Shown here piece after piece: positions 34,442 through 43,102 of a stretch of DNA of 64,000 nucleotides. Position numbers and translations under genes: made by a program. The notes under the pieces were generated by a model. The model did no database searches. It had not been told where the DNA came from and saw nothing but the letters and a program-made list of their open reading frames with translations. Position 1 is the stretch's first letter. Every line of letters starts with the position of its first letter. The DNA comes from Shimia sp965227725 (GTDB lineage: Bacteria; Pseudomonadota; Alphaproteobacteria; Rhodobacterales; Rhodobacteraceae): the NCBI RefSeq assembly GCF_965227725.1, contig NZ_CBDDGH010000001.1, positions 310,001-374,000 on the forward strand, in the 5' to 3' direction.

Positions 34442-36115
34442 TTAGTGGCTGTGGCCTTTGTCCCAGTCTTCCTGCTTTGGCAGGATTTCAAAGGTGTGCT
34501 CTGGCGGCGGGCTCGGGAGAGTCCATTCCAGAGTGTCTGCGTATTCGTTCCAGTAGTTGTTCTCGGTCACTTTCGCGCCGCGGAACAGGGAGTAGAACAC
34601 CACACCGAAGAAGAACAGGAAGGAGGCAAAGGACAGGAACGCGCCGTAGGAGCTGATCTTGTTCCAATATGCAAAGGCTTCCGGATAGTCGATGTAACGA
34701 CGTGGCATGCCCTGACGACCCAAGAAGTGCTGTGGGAAGAAGGTCAGGTTGGCGCCAATGAAGAACAGCCAGAAGTGCAGCTTGCCCGCCCATTCAGGGT
34801 ATTGACGGCCGGTCATTTTGCCGAAGTAGAAGTAGATCCCGGCAAAGATCGCAAAGACCGCGCCCAAGCTCATCACGTAATGGAAGTGCGCAACCACGTA
34901 GTAGGTGTCGTGGTAGTAGCGGTCCACAGAGGCTTGCGACAGAACGATGCCGGTCACGCCGCCCAGGGTGAAGAGGAAGAGGAAGCCCAGCGCCCAGAGC
35001 ATCGGGGTTTTGAACTCGATCGAGCCGCCCCACATGGTCGCAATCCAGGAGAAGATCTTCACGCCGGTTGGCACCGCAATCACCATGGTGGCGAGCATGA
35101 AGTAGGACTGCTGTGTCAGGGACATGCCCACGGTGTACATGTGGTGTGCCCAGACAACAAAGCCCAGCGCGCCGATGGCGATGATCGCCCAGACCATTGG
35201 CAGGTAGCCAAAGACCGGCTTGCGGGAGAAGGTGGCAATCACGTGAGAGATGATGCCAAAGCCCGGCAGGATCACGATGTACACTTCCGGGTGGCCGAAG
35301 AACCACAGGATGTGCTGATAAAGGATCGGGTCGCCGCCGCCTGCTGGATCAAAGAAGGTGGTGCCAAAGTTCCGGTCGGTGAGCAGCATGGTGATTGCGC
35401 CCGCCAGAACCGGCAGCGCCAGAAGGATCAGCCATGCGGTGACAAAGATCGACCAGCTGAACAGAGGCACTTTGAAGAGCGTCATGCCCGGGGCACGCAT
35501 GTTCAGGAAGGTGGTGATCATGTTGATCGCACCGAGGATCGAGGAGGCACCAGAGACGTGCACCGCGAAGATCGCGAGGTCCATGGACATGCCGCCTTCG
35601 CCGGTGGAGAGCGGTGGATAGAGCACCCAGCCCACACCGGAGCCAAGCTGGTCATTGCCACCCGGAGCCAGCATGGAGGCCACACCCAGCGAAGTACCGG
35701 CCACATAAAGCCAGAAGCTGAGGTTGTTCATACGGGGGAAGGCCATATCCGGTGCACCGATCTGCAGCGGCATGAAGTAGTTGCCAAAACCGCCAAACAG
35801 CGCCGGAATCACCACGAAGAACATCATCAGGACGCCGTGGTAGGTGATCAGCACGTTCCAGAGGTGGCCGTTTGGTGTACAGGGTCCGTCTCCTCCTCCA
35901 AGGAAACGTGCGCCTTCCAGACACATATACTGCACGCCGGGCTCCATGAGCTCCATGCGCATCAGAACGGTGAAGAAGACCGCGATAAAGCCGGCCAGCG
36001 CCGAAACGATCAGATAAAGCAGACCAATGTCTTTGTGGTTGGTGGACATGAACCACCGGGTAAAGAACCCTCTATCGTCATGGTGCTCGTGGCCTTGTAG
36101 GGCTGCGTCTGCCAT
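34442..36115 (-). CDS. ctaD: Cytochrome c oxidase subunit I (aa3 type)
   Basis: A 557-residue heme-copper oxidase subunit with twelve membrane segments. Ligand-bearing motifs are TYHGVLMMFFVVIPALFGGF (low-spin heme), WFFGHPEVYIVILPGFG (CuB His and the cross-linked Tyr), VWAHHMYTVG (CuB) and YVVAHFHYVMSLG (heme ligands). This is the proton-pumping aa3 oxidase of the respiratory chain. It stands alone, without subunits II and III, as ctaD does in Paracoccus and many roseobacters. A CRP/FNR-type box lies 100 bases upstream. Confidence 0.97.
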   Translation of the reverse strand: MADAALQGHEHHDDRGFFTRWFMSTNHKDIGLLYLIVSALAGFIAVFFTVLMRMELMEPGVQYMCLEGARFLGGGDGPCTPNGHLWNVLITYHGVLMMFFVVIPALFGGFGNYFMPLQIGAPDMAFPRMNNLSFWLYVAGTSLGVASMLAPGGNDQLGSGVGWVLYPPLSTGEGGMSMDLAIFAVHVSGASSILGAINMITTFLNMRAPGMTLFKVPLFSWSIFVTAWLILLALPVLAGAITMLLTDRNFGTTFFDPAGGGDPILYQHILWFFGHPEVYIVILPGFGIISHVIATFSRKPVFGYLPMVWAIIAIGALGFVVWAHHMYTVGMSLTQQSYFMLATMVIAVPTGVKIFSWIATMWGGSIEFKTPMLWALGFLFLFTLGGVTGIVLSQASVDRYYHDTYYVVAHFHYVMSLGAVFAIFAGIYFYFGKMTGRQYPEWAGKLHFWLFFIGANLTFFPQHFLGRQGMPRRYIDYPEAFAYWNKISSYGAFLSFASFLFFFGVVFYSLFRGAKVTENNYWNEYADTLEWTLPSPPPEHTFEILPKQEDWDKGHSH

Positions 36116-36214
36116 GCCGCTCCTCCTGTTGTATTATTAGAGTGTGCGGAATCTCGCTGAAACCGCCGTCACCGCAGTTGTAGAACCCCGCAGGCGGTGT
36201 CGCAACTTTCCTAT

Positions 36215-36228
36215 TTGACATAGATCAA
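36215..36228. promoter_or_regulatory. FNR-type box between ctaD and the divergent gene
   Basis: TTGACATAGATCAA differs from the FNR/FnrL consensus TTGAT-N4-ATCAA at one position. It lies 100 bases before the ctaD ATG and 143 bases before the ATG of the divergent isocitrate lyase-superfamily gene. ctaD is the more plausible target for oxygen control. Confidence 0.55.
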
Positions 36229-36370
36229 AATAAATTGTCGCACCCTAGGCCCGCCAACAAACGCCAAAATTCCGGTCTGATCCAAGAAAACAGTGGTTTT
36301 TGAGGCGCGCTGCGCGAAGACTGGCACAATCAAAAGACGACAAAAATGCTTTGCAAGCGGGGATCGCGCC

Positions 36371-37213
36371 ATGACACGTGCCGAGAAATTTTCCAAGTTT
36401 TGCCAATTACATAGCCGAGAGGGGGCCTTTGTGATGCCCAATCCATGGGATGCGGGCACGGCGCGACTGTTTGCGGATGTGGGTTTTGAGGCGCTGGCGA
36501 CCACCAGTGCGGGCTGCGCGGTGTCGGCCGGATTGCGCGACGGGGCCGCGGCGGTCACGCGGGCGCGGCTATTGCAGAATGCGCGCGAGATTGTGGCGGC
36601 AACCGCGTTGCCGGTCTCCGCAGATCTGGAGGATGGATTCGGCCTCACACCCGAGACCTGTGCGGAGACCATAGAGATGGCTGCGGAGGCGGGGCTTGTG
36701 GGCGGCTCGATCGAGGATGCGACCGGCGGGCCGGAAGGCGGCGTGCATGAGATCGCGCTGGCGGCAGAGCGGGTGCGTGCGGCGGCAGAGGCGGCCAAGG
36801 GGCGGCATTTCCTGCTGACCGGTCGGGCGGAGAATTACCTCTGGGGCCGTCCGGACCTCAAAGACACGATTGCGCGACTACAGGCCTATGAAGAGGCCGG
36901 GGCGGATGTGCTGTATGCGCCGGGCTTGCCGGATCTGGAGGCGATCCGCACGGTTTGCGCCGAGGTGGGCAAGCCTGTGAATGTGGTCATGGGGCTGCGC
37001 CCACCGTTTTATTCGGTGCAGGAGCTGGCGGAGGCCGGGGTGAAGCGGATCAGCGTGGGCGGCTCGCTGGTGCGGCTGGCGTATGAGACTCTGCAGAAAG
37101 CCACGGCAGAGATTTTGCGCACGGGACAGTTTGATTATGCGGAGGGTTTGATGCCGGGGGCAGAGTTGATGGACCTCATGCGGGATGCGCCGCTTGAGCA
37201 GCGAGACGGGTGA
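36371..37213 (+). CDS. Isocitrate lyase/PEP mutase superfamily protein
   Basis: A 280-residue TIM-barrel protein of the isocitrate lyase / PEP mutase superfamily. Visible motifs are FVMPNPWDAGTARLFADVGF, SADLEDGFG (metal-binding region), GGSIEDATGG and LTGRAENYLWG. The KKCGH catalytic loop of isocitrate and methylisocitrate lyases is absent, which places it in the group related to 2-methylisocitrate lyase, oxaloacetate decarboxylase and carboxyvinyl-carboxyphosphonate mutase. The start chosen is ATG at 36371. The reaction is unknown. Confidence 0.8.
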   Translation: MTRAEKFSKFCQLHSREGAFVMPNPWDAGTARLFADVGFEALATTSAGCAVSAGLRDGAAAVTRARLLQNAREIVAATALPVSADLEDGFGLTPETCAETIEMAAEAGLVGGSIEDATGGPEGGVHEIALAAERVRAAAEAAKGRHFLLTGRAENYLWGRPDLKDTIARLQAYEEAGADVLYAPGLPDLEAIRTVCAEVGKPVNVVMGLRPPFYSVQELAEAGVKRISVGGSLVRLAYETLQKATAEILRTGQFDYAEGLMPGAELMDLMRDAPLEQRDG

Positions 37214-37252
37214 GCGCAGGCAGGAAGCCCCTGCCCACCCCTAAGCGCATGA

Positions 37253-38152
37253 TCAGCGCCGTTTGGAGAAACTGCTGTCGGCTTTGGCTTTGTGGCAGCG
37301 TGGAATGACAGGGAAGGTCTCGGTCAGGAAATAGGCGTAGGTGCCGTTTGGATATTCCGCCGTTTTGACAACAGCACCGTTGCATTCATCCAGACTGCCT
37401 GCGCCTGCGACATAGGTGTAGTCCTGCACAAAGGTGCCGTCATGTTTGCCGCCGGGACCATCCGGGCGGGTGCCGGATTTGAGACGGTAAGAGCTTGTCA
37501 TCTCGACCACTCTTCCGTTCACAGATGCGGTGATCGCATAGATCGGAAAGCCGTCAGCCGCATAGCCGATCAGCGGGGACGCAGCTTTGGAAGACCAGCC
37601 AAGGCTCTGCAAAAGGCCAATTGGCAAGCCGTGATAGTGGTACGCCCCTGTCGGCTGCACATGCGCATAGTTGGCATCCAGACCAAGAGGGACCGCTCCG
37701 CCCAGAGCCTCGTACTGCCAGCCAGAGCGGCGGTTGCCCTGCCAGAACTCGGCAGCGCCGGGATCAAATGGCACGCCATTCACTGCGACACCAAACAGAT
37801 TTAGTTCATTGGATGTGGCACGGGAACTGGCGTCGGGGGCCAAAGACACTGTGAAGCGGTAGTTTTGCGCTTCGATGCTATGTGGGTTGCCGCTATTGGG
37901 AAAGCTGCCAACCTTATGCGCCGGAATGCCATTGGCAGCGATCACACGGCGGTTTCCCTCGTTGGTGATCGAGACTTGATTGCGCCCGGCAGATTGATTG
38001 GCCCGCGCCAAAGACAGCGGCTCTGTGGTTGTTGCGGTATGTTTGCGCATTGGCGGACCGCCCTGCGCCTCGCAATATGCAGCGCCGCCAACAAAAATGG
38101 TCATGGCCAACAAAGCCATCTTTAGATTCTCAAATTGCGTTTGTCTGATCAT
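37253..38152 (-). CDS. YHYH domain exported protein
   Basis: A 299-residue protein with signal peptide LKMALLAMTIFVGGAAYCEA. The name-giving motif is seen in PTGAYHYHGLPIGLL, with GYAADGFPIYA and ETFPVIPRCHKAKAD downstream. YHYH proteins are widespread in marine bacteria; their function is unknown, although the histidines suggest metal binding. The start is ATG at 38152, preceded by AAAGGA. It lies 29 bases after a small exported protein gene and probably shares an mRNA with it. Confidence 0.82.
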   Translation of the reverse strand: MIRQTQFENLKMALLAMTIFVGGAAYCEAQGGPPMRKHTATTTEPLSLARANQSAGRNQVSITNEGNRRVIAANGIPAHKVGSFPNSGNPHSIEAQNYRFTVSLAPDASSRATSNELNLFGVAVNGVPFDPGAAEFWQGNRRSGWQYEALGGAVPLGLDANYAHVQPTGAYHYHGLPIGLLQSLGWSSKAASPLIGYAADGFPIYAITASVNGRVVEMTSSYRLKSGTRPDGPGGKHDGTFVQDYTYVAGAGSLDECNGAVVKTAEYPNGTYAYFLTETFPVIPRCHKAKADSSFSKRR

Positions 38153-38181
38153 CCCAGAGTCCTTTATGCTTGTGATGCGAT

Positions 38182-38532
38182 TTAGAGTTTCACCACCACC
38201 GGCCCATGCCCTGCGTCGCCAAAATCCAGCATCAAGGTAAAAATGCCCGGAACGGGACCGGAGAACTGCAACGCAAGCGGCATATCCTCCAAAGCCCCTG
38301 ACGGGATTTTGGCCCAATATGCGTTGAGCACTTCTGCGCCCTCGACACTTATGTCTTTCAGCATTGCGGTATGGGTGCCCTTGTTCAGCATAGTCAGCAG
38401 GAGATGTACGGTATTGTCGCGACGTTTAATGACTTCGACACTGACAGATACCTGAGATGCGCCATGACCTTCATGAGCGAAGGCAAATCCCGGCGTGGCC
38501 AAAAGGCCCAAAATAAAATTACGTTTCTTCAT
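38182..38532 (-). CDS. Small exported protein, PCu(A)C-like
   Basis: A 116-residue protein with a signal peptide (KKRNFILGLLATPGFAFA) followed directly by HEGHGASQVS, a histidine-rich N-terminus of the mature protein. The remainder is beta-rich (VHLLLTMLNKGTHTAMLKDI, LALQFSGPVPGIFTLML) and resembles a cupredoxin-like or PCu(A)C copper-chaperone fold, but the H(M)X10MX21HXM motif is not complete. It is upstream of the YHYH gene in the same operon, which suggests a shared role at metal or redox centres in the periplasm. Confidence 0.6.
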   Translation of the reverse strand: MKKRNFILGLLATPGFAFAHEGHGASQVSVSVEVIKRRDNTVHLLLTMLNKGTHTAMLKDISVEGAEVLNAYWAKIPSGALEDMPLALQFSGPVPGIFTLMLDFGDAGHGPVVVKL

Positions 38533-38683
38533 AGGTTAACTGTGTGCCGACCGGAGGTGGAATTTTAAACTGAAACGTCGTGGGATTTGGATTCCGTCGC
38601 GAAAATGAACTTTTTTTGTCACAGGTGCATTTTCCACTTGCAGCCTTCGGTGAGTCTTTATATTCCACGCCTCACCCAAGGAC

Positions 38684-38758
38684 GCGGGCGTAGCTCAGGG
38701 GTAGAGCATAACCTTGCCAAGGTTAGGGTCGTGAGTTCGAATCTCATCGCCCGCTCCA
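38684..38758 (+). tRNA. tRNA-Gly(GCC), first copy
   Basis: A 75-nt tRNA: acceptor GCGGGCG with CGCCCGC, discriminator T and encoded CCA. The anticodon loop is TTGCCAA with anticodon GCC. The T-arm is GTGAG-TTCGAAT-CTCAT. A terminator follows. Confidence 0.96.
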
Positions 38759-38784
38759 ATTTCTCCCAATCGGGAGTGCTGAAG

Positions 38785-38810
38785 AAGGCGCGGATTTATC
38801 CGCGCCTTTT
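38785..38810 (+). terminator. Terminator after the first tRNA-Gly
   Basis: Stem AAGGCGCGGA (38785-38794) and TCCGCGCCTT (38799-38808) with loop TTTA and a short T-run. Confidence 0.85.
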
Positions 38811-38937
38811 CGCGTTTCCGGGTCAAATTTTCGCAAAATCACCGCCTGAAAAATTATCTGCGCCGCGGCGCATTTTTCTCACTTTTTGCTCTTGCAGTCC
38901 CCCGGTGGGATCGCTAAATCACGGCCATCCAAACGGT

Positions 38938-39012
38938 GCGGGCGTAGCTCAGGGGTAGAGCATAACCTTGCCAAGGTTAGGGTCGGGCGTTCGAATCGCC
39001 TCGCCCGCTCCA
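38938..39012 (+). tRNA. tRNA-Gly(GCC), second copy
   Basis: A 75-nt tRNA identical to the first copy except in the T-stem, which is GGGCG with CGCCT. The acceptor, D-arm and anticodon arm (GCC) are unchanged. CCA is encoded at 39010-39012. Confidence 0.96.
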
Positions 39013-39024
39013 ATTGGACAGCCA

Positions 39025-39057
39025 AAAAGGCGCGAAGGTTTTTCCTTCGCGCCTTTT
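39025..39057 (+). terminator. Bidirectional terminator after the second tRNA-Gly
   Basis: Perfect 14-bp stem AAAAGGCGCGAAGG (39025-39038) and CCTTCGCGCCTTTT (39044-39057) with loop TTTTT. Because both flanks are A/T-rich, it can also end the convergent amidohydrolase gene. Confidence 0.9.
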
Positions 39058-39078
39058 GCTTTTCAAACCCTCATAAAT

Positions 39079-40428
39079 TTACGACGCGAGCGCGCGGGCC
39101 AGTTGGTTCTGACGCTGTATGGCGCTTTGCAGATCAATCGTAGTGATCTGGCCATCGCGCACAATCTGGCGGCCTTCGACAAAGAGATCGCGCACGGTGG
39201 TCGGCCCAGCCAGAAGAATCGCCGCAGGATCCCAGCTGCCCGCGCTTTCGATGCCAGACACATCCCAGAGCGCGAGATCGGCGCGTTTGCCGACAGCGAT
39301 CTGGCCACAATCCGGACGGCCCAGCACCTCTGCCCCGCCGCGCGTGGCAATTTCCAGCGCTTCGCGCGCACTCATTGCGTCCGCACCATTGGCGACACGC
39401 TGCAGCAACATGGCTTGACGCGCCTCAAGCACCAGATTGCCCGCATCGTTGGAGGCAGAGCCATCCACACCAAGGCCAACCGGCACGCCGGCGTCGCGCA
39501 TGGCGCGCACTGGCGCAATGCCACTGCCAAGGCGGCAATTGGAACACGGGCAATGGGCCACGCCGGTTTTGGTGCGGGCAAAAAGCGCGATTTCGGAAGC
39601 GTCCAGCTTCACACAATGGGCGTGCCAGACATCTTCGCCGACCCAGCCAAGCTCTTCGGCGTATTGCCCCGGACGGCAGCCGAAGTTTTCCAGTGAATAG
39701 GCGATGTCTTCTTCGTTTTCGGCCAGATGGGTGTGCAGCATCACGCCTTTGTCGCGCGCGAGCAGCGCCGCATCGCGCATCAACTCGCGACTGACCGAGA
39801 AAGGCGAACACGGGGCCACGCCGACGCGCAGCATACTGCCCTCAGTGGCATCATGGTGAGTGTCGATCAAGCGGATCGCATCTTTGAGAATGGCGTCTTC
39901 GCGCTCCACCAGCGCATCGGGCGGCAGGCCGCCGTCACTTTCGCCGATGCTCATGGCGCCCCGTGTGGGGTGAAAACGCATCCCAAGGCTTTGGGCGGCG
40001 GCGATGGTGTCATCCAGACGTGCGCCATTGGGGTAAAGATAAAGGTGATCGGAGGTCAGGGTGCAGCCGGACAGGGCCAGCTCGGCCAGACCAACCTGCG
40101 CGGAGACATACATCTCCTCAGGACCAAAGCGGGACCAGATCGGATAGAGCGTTTTGAGCCAGCCAAAAAGCAGCGCATCCTGCCCGCCTGGAACGGCGCG
40201 GGTGAGGGTCTGGTAAAGATGGTGGTGGGTGTTCACGAGGCCCGGCGTGATCACGCAATCTTGGGCAAAGACCACCTCTTCCCCGTCAGCGGCCACAAGA
40301 TCTGGGCCGATCTCAGAAACCACCCCGTCCTGAATACGAATGTCCTGCCCTGCCAGCTCGCGGCGGGCATCATCCATCGTTAGGATGGTCTGGGCAGTTT
40401 TGATCAGATAGCGGCTGTTTGCCGACAT
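39079..40428 (-). CDS. Amidohydrolase, 8-oxoguanine deaminase type
   Basis: A 449-residue TIM-barrel deaminase of the TRZ/ATZ group. The metal ligands are visible in PGLVNTHHHLYQTLTRAVP, then HTHLAENEEDI and the final GLGVDGSASND. NTHHHLYQTLTRA is typical of the 8-oxoguanine deaminases found in Rhodobacteraceae, which turn 8-oxoguanine into urate. Guanine or triazine deaminase activity is the alternative. The start is ATG at 40428 with AGGAG seven bases before it. Confidence 0.85.
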   Translation of the reverse strand: MSANSRYLIKTAQTILTMDDARRELAGQDIRIQDGVVSEIGPDLVAADGEEVVFAQDCVITPGLVNTHHHLYQTLTRAVPGGQDALLFGWLKTLYPIWSRFGPEEMYVSAQVGLAELALSGCTLTSDHLYLYPNGARLDDTIAAAQSLGMRFHPTRGAMSIGESDGGLPPDALVEREDAILKDAIRLIDTHHDATEGSMLRVGVAPCSPFSVSRELMRDAALLARDKGVMLHTHLAENEEDIAYSLENFGCRPGQYAEELGWVGEDVWHAHCVKLDASEIALFARTKTGVAHCPCSNCRLGSGIAPVRAMRDAGVPVGLGVDGSASNDAGNLVLEARQAMLLQRVANGADAMSAREALEIATRGGAEVLGRPDCGQIAVGKRADLALWDVSGIESAGSWDPAAILLAGPTTVRDLFVEGRQIVRDGQITTIDLQSAIQRQNQLARALAS

Positions 40429-40587
40429 GTGCACACTCCTTTGGCCATTTAAGTGGCCCGATTCGGTGCAAGGTCTGAGGCATGGCGACAGAAAGCGGGC
40501 AAAGGACTCGTCATGCGCCACGACCCTAACGGCTGTGGCGCATCGGTTTCAAGCCTGAGAAAGCAAGCGGGAGGTGACGCCGCAGCG

Positions 40588-41382
40588 TCAGCCTGCTGAC
40601 AAGAGCCCAAGCGCCTGTTCGTGAAGCACTTTATTGGAGGCCGCGAGCACCTGACCACCCTCATGCGCAGGGCCGCCCTGCCAGTTGGTGACGATGCCCC
40701 CTGCGGCCTCGATCACCGCAATCGGGCCCTGAATGTCATAGGCATTGAGGCCCGCCTCAATCACCAGATCAACCTGACCGGCAGCCAGCAGCGCGTAGGC
40801 GTAGCAATCCATGCCGTAGCGGGTGAGCTTGACCTCAGGCACGACACGCTCAAAGGCGGCGCGCTCTTCCGGGGTGCCCACTTCGGGGAAGGTGGTGAAG
40901 AGGATGGCCTCTGACAGCGTTGCGGTCGCGCGGGTTTTCAACGAGGTGGTGCCATGTGGCCCATGGGCTTCGGCAACACCAAAGCCACCTTTGAAGCGCT
41001 CCCCGATATAGGGTTGATCGACAATGCCAAAGATCGGGCCGGTCTTATCAGACACGGCGATCAGCACCCCCCATGTGGGCGTGCCGGAGATAAACCCGCG
41101 GGTGCCATCAATCGGATCGAGCACCCAGGTCAGACCGCTGGTGCCGGATTTTTCGCCAAATTCCTCGCCCAAGATCGCATCCTGCGGACGCATCTGCGCA
41201 AGAACAGACCGCATGGCCTCTTCGGCCGCGCGGTCCGCTACGGTGACCGGGTCAAACCCGCCATCCAACTTGTTGTCCGCAGTGAGGGCGTGATGCCGAA
41301 AATGGGGAAGAATAGCCTGTCTTGCGGCATCGGCCATGGCGTCTGCCACGGCCATCAACTGCGTTTGGTCCTGTGGGGTCAT
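40588..41382 (-). CDS. Inositol monophosphatase family protein (histidinol-phosphatase-like)
   Basis: A 264-residue Mg-dependent phosphatase. The metal motifs are GEEFGE (72-77), DPIDGTRGF (89-97) and the late YDIQGPIAVIEAAGG region. The GTRGFISGTPTWGVLIA stretch is typical of the HisN subgroup, which removes phosphate from L-histidinol phosphate. Other members act on inositol phosphate or 3'-phosphoadenosine 5'-phosphate. It lies upstream of the amidohydrolase on the same strand, 160 bases away. Confidence 0.88.
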   Translation of the reverse strand: MTPQDQTQLMAVADAMADAARQAILPHFRHHALTADNKLDGGFDPVTVADRAAEEAMRSVLAQMRPQDAILGEEFGEKSGTSGLTWVLDPIDGTRGFISGTPTWGVLIAVSDKTGPIFGIVDQPYIGERFKGGFGVAEAHGPHGTTSLKTRATATLSEAILFTTFPEVGTPEERAAFERVVPEVKLTRYGMDCYAYALLAAGQVDLVIEAGLNAYDIQGPIAVIEAAGGIVTNWQGGPAHEGGQVLAASNKVLHEQALGLLSAG

Positions 41383-41439
41383 TTGGGTCTTGCCTCCGCC
41401 CTGAATTCGCCCATTGGCTAACTCAGAGCGGGACCGGAC

Positions 41440-41808
41440 TCAAGCGACGTCGCTGAGGACGCGCGCCAGCTCGAACAGGCGGCGGCGCTGGTTTTCCGGA
41501 ATGGCGTAGTAGCTGCGGATCAGATCCAGCGCTTCTTTGTCTGCCATGATATCGGAAGGAACGGATTGAGTGGTGCCGTCCTCTTTGTCTGTTTCCAAGC
41601 CTTCGAAGAAAAAGCTCACAGGCACATCAAGTGCATCCGAGATGTCCCAAAGACGAGACGCGCTGACGCGGTTGGCGCCCGTTTCGTACTTCTGGATCTG
41701 CTGGAACTTGATACCAACCTGCTCGGCCAGCTGCTGCTGGGTCATCCCCGTCAGCCAGCGACGCTGCCGTATCTTCTTACCAACATGCACATCCACCGGG
41801 TGTGTCAT
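41440..41808 (-). CDS. XRE family transcriptional regulator
   Basis: A 122-residue protein. The helix-turn-helix is at about 12-68: HVGKKIRQRRWLTGMTQQQL, AEQVGIKFQQIQKYETGANR, then VSASRLWDISDALDVPVSFF. The C-terminal 45 residues (EALDLIRSYYAIPENQRRRL) look like a dimerisation helix. This protein is highly conserved among alphaproteobacteria and several relatives control motility or stress, but the targets are unknown here. The start is ATG at 41808 with AGGAGACG before it. Confidence 0.92.
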   Translation of the reverse strand: MTHPVDVHVGKKIRQRRWLTGMTQQQLAEQVGIKFQQIQKYETGANRVSASRLWDISDALDVPVSFFFEGLETDKEDGTTQSVPSDIMADKEALDLIRSYYAIPENQRRRLFELARVLSDVA

Positions 41809-42139
41809 GACTCGTCTCCTTCGAATAAAATTGGCAAGCCACAGACAATCCCTGAGCGGAAGCTCAGACGCGGCTCCAGTTAAATAGTGCAACTATCGCG
41901 CATCCCATTCGCGATTGTTTAAGCTTAACAGTTTTCCCCTTATAATCAAGGGATAGAATGTGTTGGTCTCCTAAACATAAAGGCGAACGGATGCCCAAAG
42001 GGGTAGGTCCATTCGGATAGGTATGGTGATAAAATACTCTCATTACGTGATGTTTCGTTCGAAATTACCCGTTTCCCAGCGTCAGCTTTGACTTGATTGT
42101 GAACCCATGTGAATGCTCGCCAAACAGAGGAGAAGAGAC

Positions 42140-43102
42140 ATGCGCGCCTTTCAGGTAGTTTCCCACGACACCGCCCCCCGTTTGGTGGATTTGCCCACGC
42201 CGGAACCCGCAGCCGGGCAGATTCGGGTGAAGATCCGCGCCTGCGCTCTGAACTTCGGTGATCTCCTTATGATCAAGGGCACCTATCAGGCGACGCCGCC
42301 GGTGCCTTTCACCCTTGGCATGGAAGTCGCTGGCGTGGTCGACGCGCTTGGCCCGGACACCAAAGGCCCTGCAGTTGGCACACGTGTGCTGGTGTTTGGC
42401 GGAAGCGGCGGCCTGGCGGAGTTTGGCGTTTATGATGCGGCCAGCGCGGTGCCGATCCCGGATATGATGAGCTTTGAGGACGCGGCGGCCTTCCCTGTGG
42501 CCTATGGCACAAGCCATGTGGCGCTGGATTACCGTGCGCGCCTGCAGCCCGGTGAGAACCTGCTGGTGCTGGGCGCGGCGGGCGGCGTTGGCCTGACGGC
42601 GGTGGAACTTGGCAAGCTGATGGGCGCCAATGTGATTGCCTGCGCGCGGGGTGCGGACAAGCTCGCGGTGGCGCAAAAGGCCGGGGCGGATCACCTGATT
42701 GACGCCACCGATGCGGACATTCGCGCAGAGGTCAAAGCGCTGGGTGGGGCTGATGTGGTGTATGATCCCGTCGGCGGCGAACAATTCAAAGCGGCCTTCC
42801 GCGCCTGCCGGCCAGAAGCGCGCCTGTTGCCGATCGGCTTTGCATCTGGTGACATTCCACAGATCCCGGCAAACCACCTGCTGGTGAAAAACCTCACGGT
42901 GATGGGGCTCTATTGGGGCGGGTATCTGGCATTTAAACCAGAGGTGATTGTCGGCAGCATGAGAACGCTGTTTGGCTGGTACGGAGAAGGCAAGCTGTCC
43001 CCGCATGTGAGCCATGTTCTGCCGCTTGAGGAATCGGCAGAAGCTTATGAGCTGCTGCGCAGCCGTAAATCCACCGGCAAGGTGGTGGTGGCCATCAACT
43101 GA
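42140..43102 (+). CDS. NADPH:quinone oxidoreductase family protein
   Basis: A 320-residue medium-chain dehydrogenase of the zeta-crystallin group. GroES-like domain at the N-terminus (CALNFGDLLMIKGTYQ, PFTLGMEVAGVVDALG), then the nucleotide-binding LVLGAAGGVGLTAVELGKLM and VVYDPVGGEQFKAAFRAC. It has no zinc ligands, as expected of quinone reductases. The start is ATG at 42140, with GGAGAAGAG before it. Its 3' end overlaps the convergent LysR gene by eight bases. Confidence 0.92.
   Translation: MRAFQVVSHDTAPRLVDLPTPEPAAGQIRVKIRACALNFGDLLMIKGTYQATPPVPFTLGMEVAGVVDALGPDTKGPAVGTRVLVFGGSGGLAEFGVYDAASAVPIPDMMSFEDAAAFPVAYGTSHVALDYRARLQPGENLLVLGAAGGVGLTAVELGKLMGANVIACARGADKLAVAQKAGADHLIDATDADIRAEVKALGGADVVYDPVGGEQFKAAFRACRPEARLLPIGFASGDIPQIPANHLLVKNLTVMGLYWGGYLAFKPEVIVGSMRTLFGWYGEGKLSPHVSHVLPLEESAEAYELLRSRKSTGKVVVAIN

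Noticed and set aside
34439..36100. 553-residue plus-strand open frame opposite ctaD
   Set aside because: It is rich in His, Glu, Arg and Asp with no domain, and lies entirely within the unmistakable oxidase subunit I gene.
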